In this document: in pieces, positions 8,295 through 15,274 of the stretch | Layout of the letters: each line of letters opens with the position of its first letter | Numbering within the stretch: the first letter of the stretch is position 1 | Source: Pseudomonas reidholzensis | GTDB lineage: Bacteria > Pseudomonadota > Gammaproteobacteria > Pseudomonadales > Pseudomonadaceae | Length of the DNA stretch: 64,000 nt | Direction: 5' to 3' | Assembly: GCF_900536025.1 (NCBI RefSeq) | Contig: NZ_UNOZ01000028.1 | Location: 124,001 to 188,000 of the forward strand | Position numbers and translations under genes: made by a program | Notes under the pieces: model-generated | What the model saw: only the letters and a program-made list of their open reading frames with translations | What the model was told of the DNA's origin: nothing | Database searches by the model: none

Positions 8295-8330
8295 GCATTT
8301 GGGGATTGGCAAGCTGCAACGGAGGCTACG

Positions 8331-8856
8331 CCTGGGCTGGCGTTATCTTCGAAGGTGGCATCGGTGTTGGATAGCTTGGCCTCTTCGCGGGTAAACCCGC
8401 TCCCACAGGGACCGTGGTGGCCTTACGGTCAGCAGAGAACCTGTTGGAGCGGGTTTACCCGCGAAGAGGCCGGGACTGCCAATGCACATTCTGGCGCTGA
8501 CGCGCTGTACCGCCCTTATAAACCCGCGAGAGCGCAGCGATTCGCCAGCCGTTGCCCTGGCCCTTGATCTGGCCTTTGATCTAGCTTGTGATCTTGATCT
8601 ACCGCGACTTCAGGAGGCCGAACGGAGGTCTTGCGAAGCGAGGTGACGGCCAGGAAGGCCGGCAAGGGCTGCGGGCCAGGAAGGCCCGTACAGCCCGGTC
8701 CTCGCGGGAGCAAGGCCGGAGTGAGGGAACCCGTAGCGCAGCGAAGGGCCGGATGTAGGAGCAAGCGGTTTTTGGTTACTTTTTTCCAAGAAAAAAAGTG
8801 ACCCGCCGTAAGGGCGGAAGGGGCCAGTGGCCACGCCACATCAACCGGATAAGCCC
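8331..8856 (+). repeat. Dispersed composite repeat, copy A (complete)
   Basis: The most complete copy of a repeat family found in three places in this window. Order: a short arm (CCTGGGCTGGCGTTATCTTC type), an inverted REP pair (8378-8472), then a ~345-bp core (about 8511-8856). The core contains CTTGATCTGGCC-type tandem motifs, paired GGCCAGGAAGGCC segments, the hairpin GGTTACTTTTTT-CCAAG-AAAAAAAGTGACC (8774-8804), a short CCGCC/GGCGG hairpin, and ends GGATAAGCCC (8847-8856). Stop codons and length variation between copies argue that it is not protein coding. Together with flanks it fills the gap between the autotransporter terminator and the next gene. Confidence 0.85.
8378..8472. repeat. 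REP inverted pair 1
   Basis: Two inverted copies of the Pseudomonas REP (GGCCTCTTCGCGGGTAAACC and its complement), separated by ~45 nt, forming part of composite repeat copy A. Confidence 0.9.
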
Positions 8857-9031
8857 CAAATCCAAAACCCACCACCCCAATCCCAACAGATTTTCCCGAC
8901 ACCCCAGCTGCGGTTATGATGGCCGCCGACCTGGCACACAACAAGCTACATACCACGCCGCAGCCCAGTACCCACACGTTATCCAAGGGTGAAGCATGAA
9001 AGCTCCCCCCTGCTCACTCAAGGAAGTCCCG

Positions 9032-9817
9032 GTGCTCACCAAACATCCCCTCCGCCCCCTGCCCATCGCCCTGCTGTGCCTGCTGACCCTGGCCGGCTGC
9101 AAAACCTCTGAGCCCGCCGCCACGGACACCGCCGAAGCGATCGACCCGAAGGTCATGCAGCAGTTCGTCGGCGACATGCAGAAGACCCTGCAAACCAACA
9201 TCGCCAACGCCGTGCGCGGCACGCTGGTCGGCGCGGTAAAACTCTCCATCAAACTGGACCAGACCTACGCCCCGGTGGCCTGCAAAGCCCAGGAACCCGG
9301 CCCCAAGCTGGCCAGCCTGCTGCCCGCAGACGCGAATCGCTCAGACTTCAAAAGCCTCGCCGCAGCAGTCGAAGCGCAATGCTGGAAGACCGTCTACCCA
9401 CCCGTGCCCGCCGGGGCCTACGACGAGGACGGCACGGTGGAAATCGTCGCGCCGCTGATCCTCATGCCCTCGGCCAACCAGCAGCCGCCCAACCCGGCCT
9501 GGGTAGCGCGCCAGCAACAACGCGAGTTCTTCTGGCAGCAACTGCTGCGTGAACAACCGGTGGACAGCATCGGCGTCGCCATCATCCGCTACCAGGCCAA
9601 CAGCCAAGGCAAGGTGCAAGGCTGTTTGATCGAGTTGCGCCCCTCGGCCGCGCGGGCGGATGCCTTCCGCATGGACGGAGGCTTGCAGTCGCGCCTGAGC
9701 AGCGCCTGCATGGCCCTCGACCTGCAACGCATGCCGGGCTTCGCGCCAGACCCGCAAGGCAAGATGGAAGGCTTTGCCCTGGTCGAATACGCGCCCTGGA
9801 AAGTTGGCCGCCCGTAA
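9032..9817 (+). CDS. Lipoprotein of unknown function
   Basis: A predicted lipoprotein of ~261 aa. The GTG at 9032 gives a proper lipoprotein signal (MLTKHPLRPLPIALLCLLTL then AGC) with AGGAAG 5 nt upstream. An ATG at 8996, also with a passable ribosome site, would add 12 residues ahead of the signal and cannot be excluded. The last ~80 residues (VAIIRYQANSQGKVQGCLIE) faintly recall the TonB C-terminal fold, with a cysteine pair (GCLIE, SACMA) that could form a disulfide. No catalytic motif is seen. It converges with the ABC transporter operon, whose end is only 14 bp away. Confidence 0.75.
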   Translation: MLTKHPLRPLPIALLCLLTLAGCKTSEPAATDTAEAIDPKVMQQFVGDMQKTLQTNIANAVRGTLVGAVKLSIKLDQTYAPVACKAQEPGPKLASLLPADANRSDFKSLAAAVEAQCWKTVYPPVPAGAYDEDGTVEIVAPLILMPSANQQPPNPAWVARQQQREFFWQQLLREQPVDSIGVAIIRYQANSQGKVQGCLIELRPSAARADAFRMDGGLQSRLSSACMALDLQRMPGFAPDPQGKMEGFALVEYAPWKVGRP

Positions 9818-9831
9818 TGCCGTGAGCGGCG

Positions 9832-10566
9832 CTAGGCCTGGGCCACCGCACCAATGAAGTTGGCCAGTTCAGGGGTTTGCGGCGCCGCGAACACGTCGCG
9901 CGGGTTACCCATTTCATGCACCTTGCCCTGGTGCATGAACACCAGCTTGTCGCCCACTTCACGGGCAAAACGCATCTCGTGGGTCACCATGATCAGGGTC
10001 ATGCCTTCCTTGGCCAACTGACGCACCACGCCGAGCACCTCGTTGACCAGCTCCGGGTCGAGCGCCGAGGTGATCTCGTCGCACAGCAACACCTTGGGCG
10101 ACATCGCCAGCGCGCGGGCGATCGCCACGCGCTGCTGCTGACCGCCCGAGAGGCGGTCCGGGTAGGCATCGAACTTCTCCCCCAGGCCAACCCGCGCGAG
10201 CATCTGCTGGGCCAGTTCGCGGGCCTCGGCCTTGCTGGTCTTCTTCACCACCTGCGGCGCGAGCATGACATTTTCGCCGACGGTCAGGTGCGGGAACAGG
10301 TTGAACTGCTGGAACACCATGCCGACCTTCTGGCGCAAGCTGCGCAGGTCGGCGCGCGCGGCATCGAGGTACTCGCCGTCGACTTCGATGACGCCGTCGC
10401 TGATCGACTCCAGGCCATTGAGGGTGCGCAGCAAGGTGCTCTTGCCCGAGCCGCTACGGCCGATGATGGCGACCACCTCGCCCTCCTCGATGCTCAGGTC
10501 GACGCCCTTGAGCACATGGTTGTCGCCGTAGTACTTGTGCAACGCGGACACTCTAAGCAGGGGCAT
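9832..10566 (-). CDS. Polar amino acid ABC transporter, ATP-binding protein
   Basis: The 244-aa cytoplasmic ATPase of an amino-acid importer of the GlnQ/HisP type. Walker A is GRSGSGKSTLLRTL (about residues 36-49), the Q-loop is MVFQQFNLFPHLT, the signature LSGGQQQRVAIARAL and Walker B VLLCDEITSALDPE, followed by the H-loop MVTHEM. It overlaps the upstream permease gene by 14 nt and is the last gene of a four-gene minus-strand operon. Confidence 0.95.
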   Translation of the reverse strand: MPLLRVSALHKYYGDNHVLKGVDLSIEEGEVVAIIGRSGSGKSTLLRTLNGLESISDGVIEVDGEYLDAARADLRSLRQKVGMVFQQFNLFPHLTVGENVMLAPQVVKKTSKAEARELAQQMLARVGLGEKFDAYPDRLSGGQQQRVAIARALAMSPKVLLCDEITSALDPELVNEVLGVVRQLAKEGMTLIMVTHEMRFAREVGDKLVFMHQGKVHEMGNPRDVFAAPQTPELANFIGAVAQA

Positions 10567-11200
10567 GCAGCCTCCTTTCCAGGTAACGGGCGCTCAGCGA
10601 GAGCGGGTAGCAAAGGATGAAGTAACCGACGGCCACCAGGCCGTAGGTCAGAAACGGTTCGAAGGTGGCGTTGGCGAGCATCCCGCCGGTCTTGGTCAGC
10701 TCGGTGAAGCCGATGATCGACGTCACCGCCGTGCCCTTGACCACCTGTACCGAAAAGCCCACCGTCGGCGCGATGGCGATGCGCATGGCCTGCGGCAGGA
10801 TCACATGCCGCAGCTGCTCCAGCGGGCTCAGAGCGAGGCTGCCGGAGGCTTCCCACTGACCCGTGGGGATCGACTCGACGCAGCCGCGCCAGATCTCAGC
10901 GAGAAACGCACTGGTGAACAGCGTCAGGGCGATCGCCGCCGCCATCCAGGCCGACACGTCGAGGCCGAACAAGGCAATGCCGAAAAACACCATGAACAGC
11001 TGCATGAGCAACGGCGTGCCCTGGAACAGCTCGATGTAACCCCGGCTCAAGCCCCGCAGGTACGGGTTGGCGGAGATCCGCCCGAGCAACAGCAGCAGCC
11101 CGGCAAGGCCGCCACAGACAAACGCCACCAGCGACAGCAGCAAGGTCCATTGCAACCCGATCAGCAGGTTGCGGACGATATCCCACAAGGTGAAATCCAT
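10553..11200 (-). CDS. Polar amino acid ABC transporter, permease 2
   Basis: A 215-aa His/Glu/Gln-type membrane permease beginning MDFTLWDIVRNLLIGLQWTL at the ATG 11198-11200. The frame is open further upstream, but this ATG overlaps the stop of the preceding permease by one base (TGATG), a typical coupling. The EAA loop that contacts the ATPase is EASGSLALSPLEQLRHVILP (about residues 125-144). It pairs with the neighbouring permease to form the heterodimeric channel. Confidence 0.93.
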   Translation of the reverse strand: MDFTLWDIVRNLLIGLQWTLLLSLVAFVCGGLAGLLLLLGRISANPYLRGLSRGYIELFQGTPLLMQLFMVFFGIALFGLDVSAWMAAAIALTLFTSAFLAEIWRGCVESIPTGQWEASGSLALSPLEQLRHVILPQAMRIAIAPTVGFSVQVVKGTAVTSIIGFTELTKTGGMLANATFEPFLTYGLVAVGYFILCYPLSLSARYLERRLHAPA

Positions 11201-11865
11201 CAGCGGCGTCCCATCAAGAAGCGCTGGCCGAGCCATGCCAGCAACTGCCGTACGACAATCGCCATGACCAGGTACAGCACGGTTGTCAGCAGGTAGGTTT
11301 CAAAGGCGCGGAAGTTGCGCGACTGGATGAAGTTGGCAGCGAACGACAGCTCTTCGGTGGCGATCTGCGAACACACCGCCGAGCCCAGCATGACGATCAC
11401 GATCTGGCTGGTCAGCGCCGGCCAGACCTTGGCCAGCGCCGGCTGCAGGACCACATGGCGGAACGCTTCGACGCGGCTCATGGCCAGCGCCGCAGCGGCT
11501 TCCAGCTGCCCCTTGGGGATCGCCATGATGCCGGCGCGAATGATCTCGGTGGAATACGCGCCCAGGTTGATCACCATCGCCAGCACCGCCGCCTGCCATT
11601 CCGTCAGGCGCACGCCCAACGCCGGCAGGCCGAAGAAGATGAAGAACAGCTGGACGATGAACGGGGTGTTGCGGATCAGCTCCACGTACACGCCGAACAG
11701 CGCATCGAACGGCCGCAGCCGCCAGGCACGCACCACCGCGCCGAGCACGCCGATGGCCAGGCCCAGCACTGTGCCCACGACTGTCAGTTGCAGGGTGAAC
11801 AGCGCCCCTTTGAGCAGCAGGTCAGCCTGCCCCAGCACCGGTGCGAAATCGAATTGATAGGCCAT
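11200..11865 (-). CDS. Polar amino acid ABC transporter, permease 1
   Basis: A 221-aa inner-membrane permease of the His/Glu/Gln family starting MAYQFDFAPVLGQADLLLKG. It has the family N-terminal segment LTVVGTVLGLAIGVLGAVVR, the motif ELIRNTPFIVQLFFIFFGLP and the EAA loop EAAAALAMSRVEAFRHVVLQ. It lies 23 bp after the binding-protein gene and is coupled to permease 2 by a one-base stop/start overlap. Confidence 0.93.
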   Translation of the reverse strand: MAYQFDFAPVLGQADLLLKGALFTLQLTVVGTVLGLAIGVLGAVVRAWRLRPFDALFGVYVELIRNTPFIVQLFFIFFGLPALGVRLTEWQAAVLAMVINLGAYSTEIIRAGIMAIPKGQLEAAAALAMSRVEAFRHVVLQPALAKVWPALTSQIVIVMLGSAVCSQIATEELSFAANFIQSRNFRAFETYLLTTVLYLVMAIVVRQLLAWLGQRFLMGRR

Positions 11866-11888
11866 CGCTCAGCGACTCCAGGCGCTGG

Positions 11889-12674
11889 TCAAAGGTCGGC
11901 CGGGAGTGGCTGCTTGAGCCATTTCTCGGCGTTGCGGTTGAGGCTGCCATCGGCCTTGGCCGCTTCCAGGGTGGCGTTGACCTTGTCCAGCAGCGCCGGC
12001 TCCTGCTTGGCCAGGCCGACGTAGACCGGCGAGTCCTTGAGCTTGACCTTCATCACCGGCACCTTGGCCGGGTTCTTCTCGGCGATGGCAGCCATCACCA
12101 CGCTGCCACTGGCGATCAGCTCGACCTGGCCGGCGAGGTAGGCGGCGATGGTCGAGTTGTTGTCTTCGAAGCGCTTGATGGTCGCCCCCTTGGGCGCCAC
12201 GGCAGACAGCTCCATGTCTTCGATCGAGCCGCGGGTGACGCTGATGGTCTTGCCGGCGATGGCCTCGATGCCGTCGATGTTCGCATCGGCCGGGCCGAAC
12301 ACGGCCAGGTAGAACGGCGCGTACGGCCGCGAGAAGTCGATGACGGCCGCGCGCTCGGGGTTCTTGCCGAGGCTGGAGATCACCAGGTCGACCTTGCCGG
12401 TGGTGAGGAACGGGATGCGGTTGGTGCTGTTGACCGGCGTCAGCGCCAGCTTGACCCCGAGCTTGTCGGCCAGCAGCTGCGCGGTGTCGATGTCCAGGCC
12501 GCGTGGCTTGAGGTCGGGGCCGACCGAACCGAACGGCGGGAAATCCTGTGGCACGGCCACTTTCAACACGCCACGGGCGCTGATGTCGGCCAGGGCATCA
12601 GCCTGGGCCTGAGGCAGGCTCAGGGCCGTACCGCAGAACAGGGTGGCCAGGAACAGCGAGCGGAATTTAGTCAT
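11889..12674 (-). CDS. Polar amino acid ABC transporter, periplasmic binding protein
   Basis: A 261-aa periplasmic solute-binding protein of family 3 (SBP_bac_3). The signal peptide ends near residue 26 (LSLPQAQA). The mature domain has GVLKVAVPQDFPPFGSVGPD, RGLDIDTAQLLADKLGVKLA and the ligand-site segment IDFSRPYAPFY. It begins the operon binding protein-permease-permease-ATPase. The ligand, probably an amino acid or opine-like compound, cannot be read from sequence. The divergent GntR gene and an operator in the shared 265-bp gap point to repression by that regulator. Confidence 0.93.
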   Translation of the reverse strand: MTKFRSLFLATLFCGTALSLPQAQADALADISARGVLKVAVPQDFPPFGSVGPDLKPRGLDIDTAQLLADKLGVKLALTPVNSTNRIPFLTTGKVDLVISSLGKNPERAAVIDFSRPYAPFYLAVFGPADANIDGIEAIAGKTISVTRGSIEDMELSAVAPKGATIKRFEDNNSTIAAYLAGQVELIASGSVVMAAIAEKNPAKVPVMKVKLKDSPVYVGLAKQEPALLDKVNATLEAAKADGSLNRNAEKWLKQPLPADL

Positions 12675-12777
12675 GCACGAGCCTCGTGGGAGTGTGAGTC
12701 ATCAGTGCCGATTGCCAGTGCACGGGGCATGCCAGAATGCCCCGGATGCGCTTGCAGGCCCTCTGCCACAAGGTCTT

Positions 12778-12792
12778 ACTGGTCTGAACAGT
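12778..12792. promoter_or_regulatory. Candidate GntR operator 1
   Basis: ACTG-GTCTGAA-CAGT, a 15-bp interrupted palindrome whose core TGGTCTGAACA fits FadR-type GntR sites (TGGT-N3-ACCA-like). It lies between the divergent ABC operon and the regulator gene. Confidence 0.5.
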
Positions 12793-12923
12793 TGCCTGCG
12801 GGTTTGATGGGCTGGAGCCGCCAGCGCCCCGCATTCGTGCAATCAATGATGGGCCTGCGCCAGCACGGGGCAAGGCTTGCCAGCTCGGCGCTTTGCCCGT
12901 AAAAGGATCGGACAACGCCCTCT

Positions 12924-12938
12924 GACCGGTCTGAACTG
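12924..12938. promoter_or_regulatory. Candidate GntR operator 2 at the regulator start codon
   Basis: The 9-mer GGTCTGAAC of operator 1 is repeated exactly at 12928-12936 within GACCGGTCTGAACTG, ending 2 nt before the regulator ATG. Binding here would block the regulator's own expression, suggesting autorepression. Confidence 0.45.
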
Positions 12939-12939
12939 C

Positions 12940-13632
12940 ATGCTCGACACCCTGCCCCGCGCCGTCCCGGAAATTGCCCTGCAGGCGATCCGCAAACTGA
13001 TCGAGGACGGCGGCTATGTGCCCGGCGACGCCCTGCCCTCACAGCGCGACCTGGCCGAGCAGCTCGGCGTCAGCCGGGCCTCCCTGCGCGAGGCGCTGTC
13101 GTCGTTGAGTGCGCTGGGGCTGGTCAGCGTGCAGCCGGGCAAGGGCGTGTTCGTCCAGGCCCCTGTGGCAGCGGCGCCAGTGGGTTTCAGCTGGCCGTAT
13201 GCCGAGCAGGTGTCTGCGGTCGACACCTTCCAGCTGCGCTATGTGCTGGAGGGCTTTGCCGCCGGGCAGGCGGCGCTGAACCTGACCGCCGATGACCTCG
13301 ATCGCCTCGCCGCGAACGTCGAGGCGATGCGCCATGAGTTGCGCGCGGGCAACTTCGAGGCGGCGGCGCGGCTGGATTTCGCCTTTCACCAGGACTTGCT
13401 TCAGGCCAGTGGCAACCGGGCCATGCTGCACGTGATCACGGCCAGCCAGGATATTTTCCTCGAGAGCCAGAAGCTGCCGTTCATTCGCCCCGAGCGCGCG
13501 ATGGAGACCTGGCAGGAGCACAACAAGATCCTGCGGGCCCTGGGCCGGCGCTCGCAGCTGGGGGCGCAACGGGCGATGCAGGAGCACATTCGCAATGCGG
13601 CGTCGCGCACGGGCGTGGTGTTTTCCGTCTAG
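12940..13632 (+). CDS. FadR-subfamily GntR transcriptional regulator
   Basis: A 230-aa regulator starting at ATG 12940 (MLDTLPRAVPEIALQAIRKL). The N-terminal winged helix contains LPSQRDLAEQLGVSRASLRE (recognition helix about residues 37-51). The C-terminal all-helical FCD domain carries likely metal/ligand residues in RLDFAFHQDLLQASGN and the late histidine of MQEHIRNA. Two copies of GGTCTGAAC in the upstream gap are likely operators. It most plausibly controls the divergent amino-acid ABC operon and perhaps the MFS permease downstream. Confidence 0.92.
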   Translation: MLDTLPRAVPEIALQAIRKLIEDGGYVPGDALPSQRDLAEQLGVSRASLREALSSLSALGLVSVQPGKGVFVQAPVAAAPVGFSWPYAEQVSAVDTFQLRYVLEGFAAGQAALNLTADDLDRLAANVEAMRHELRAGNFEAAARLDFAFHQDLLQASGNRAMLHVITASQDIFLESQKLPFIRPERAMETWQEHNKILRALGRRSQLGAQRAMQEHIRNAASRTGVVFSV

Positions 13633-13650
13633 TTGATAGCATTTGCCAGC

Positions 13651-13754
13651 ACCGGCCCTTTCGCGGGGCAAGCCCGCTCCCACAGGGTCCTCGCAAATCT
13701 CCAGAACAGCGAAATTCCTGTGGGAGCGGGCTTGCCCCGCGAAGAGGCCGGTAC
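13651..13754. repeat. REP inverted pair 2
   Basis: Inverted REP copies (GCGGGGCAAGCCCGCTCCCA and complement) separated by ~35 nt, between the GntR and MFS genes. They fill most of this 281-bp gap and may stop read-through or protect mRNA ends. Confidence 0.9.
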
Positions 13755-13913
13755 TGCCACAACACATCCCGATGGTTGAAACAGGTATCCCGATGTCGCC
13801 CACGAGGATGCGCGGCGTACCCCCGGTCGGTCTACTGGAAGCACAACAACGATGACGCGGCCCGACCGCGGCACTTCCTCCCAGGCTGCCAATGGAAATC
13901 GGAGCGTCTGCGC

Positions 13914-15239
13914 ATGTCCACACCCCATGAGGTATCCCCCGCCACCCTGCGCCGGGTGATCGCGGCCTCGGCCATCGGCAATTTCGTCGAATGGTTCGAC
14001 TTTGCCGTGTATGGTTTTCTCGCCACCTTGATCGCCAGCCAGTTCTTCGCCAGTTCAGACCCCAGCGCCGGCCTGCTCAAGACCTTTGCCGTGTTCGCCG
14101 TGGCCTTCGCCCTGCGACCGCTCGGCGGGATCGTGTTCGGCGCGCTGGGTGACCGCCTCGGGCGCAAGCGCATCCTGTCGATGACCATCTTGCTGATGGC
14201 TGGCTCCACCACCTTGATCGGCCTGCTGCCGACCTATGCCAGTATTGGCCTGGCGGCACCGATCCTGCTGACCCTGGCGCGCTGCCTGCAGGGCTTCTCG
14301 GCCGGCGGTGAATACGCCGGTGCCTGCGCCTACCTGATGGAGCATGCACCTCAGGACAAACGCGCCTTCTATGGCAGCTTCGTGCCGGTCTCGACCTTTT
14401 CTGCGTTCGCGTGCGCGGCGGTGATCGCCTACGGCCTCGAAGCCAGCCTGAGCGCAGACGCGATGAACAGCTGGGGCTGGCGTGTGCCGTTCCTGATCGC
14501 CGCACCGCTGGGCCTGGTCGGGCTCTACCTGCGCTGGCGGATGGAAGAAACCCCGGCCTTCCGCGCGGCCTTGGCCGAGGGCAAGGAGCACGCCCATTCG
14601 CCGCTCAAGGAGACCCTGCGCAACCATGGCCGGGCGATCCGCAACCTGGGCGCGTTCATCTCGCTGACGGCGTTGTCGTTCTATATGTTCACCACCTACT
14701 TCGCCACCTACCTGCAGATGGTCGGCAACCTGACCCGCGCCCAGTCGTTGCTGGTTACCACCGTGGCGCTGCTGTTCGCGGCGGCCGGTTGCCCGCTGGC
14801 CGGGGCGCTGTCCGACCGTATCGGGCGGCGCCGGACCATCGGCTTTACCTGCCTGTGGGTGATGGTGGCGGTGTTCCCGACGTATTGGCTGGCCAGTTCG
14901 GGGTCGATGTCGGGGGCGTTGCTCGGGGTGATCCTGCTGGCGGTTGGCGCGCTGGCCAGTGGCGTGGTCACCGCCGCGCTGCTGTCGGAAAGCTTCCCGA
15001 CCCGGACCCGTTACACCGCGTCGGCGATTACCTACAACGTCGCGTATACGTTGTTTGGCGGCACCGCGCCGCTGGTCGCGACCTGGCTCATCGGGCAGAC
15101 CGGCAGCAGCCTGGCCCCGGCGTTCTACCTGGTGGTGATTGCCCTGGTGGCGTTGATCGGCGGACTGGCGCTGCCGGAGACGTCACGGATTTCGTTGCAT
15201 GAAGAAGGGCCGGCTGGGCAGCCAAGCCCGGTGCTTTGA
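13914..15239 (+). CDS. MFS transporter, metabolite:H+ symporter (MHS) family
   Basis: A 441-aa, 12-helix inner-membrane symporter. The start at ATG 13914 (MSTPHEVSPATLRRVIAASA) has GGAG 8 nt upstream and fits the family N-terminus; the frame is open 138 bp further upstream. Diagnostic segments are GNFVEWFDFAVYGF (helix 1), RPLGGIVFGALGDRLGRKR (loop 2-3) and LQGFSAGGEYAGACAYLMEH, typical of ShiA/KgtP/ProP relatives. The substrate is probably an organic acid or betaine. It resembles pcaT in this window but is clearly distinct. Confidence 0.92.
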   Translation: MSTPHEVSPATLRRVIAASAIGNFVEWFDFAVYGFLATLIASQFFASSDPSAGLLKTFAVFAVAFALRPLGGIVFGALGDRLGRKRILSMTILLMAGSTTLIGLLPTYASIGLAAPILLTLARCLQGFSAGGEYAGACAYLMEHAPQDKRAFYGSFVPVSTFSAFACAAVIAYGLEASLSADAMNSWGWRVPFLIAAPLGLVGLYLRWRMEETPAFRAALAEGKEHAHSPLKETLRNHGRAIRNLGAFISLTALSFYMFTTYFATYLQMVGNLTRAQSLLVTTVALLFAAAGCPLAGALSDRIGRRRTIGFTCLWVMVAVFPTYWLASSGSMSGALLGVILLAVGALASGVVTAALLSESFPTRTRYTASAITYNVAYTLFGGTAPLVATWLIGQTGSSLAPAFYLVVIALVALIGGLALPETSRISLHEEGPAGQPSPVL

Positions 15240-15250
15240 TCCAATAAACT

Positions 15251-15269
15251 GGGGCTGCGTTGCAGCCCC
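15251..15269. terminator. Hairpin between convergent MFS and czcA genes
   Basis: GGGGCTGC (15251-15258) and GCAGCCCC (15262-15269) form a tight stem with a 3-nt loop, 11 bp after the MFS stop and just past the czcA stop. There is no good U run on either strand, so it is at best a weak bidirectional terminator. Confidence 0.5.
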
Positions 15270-15274
15270 ATGCG

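Noticed and set aside
5560..8319. 919-codon minus-strand frame opposite the autotransporter gene
   Set aside because: The plus-strand gene has a signal peptide, barrel and terminator; the minus frame has none of these and no ribosome site.
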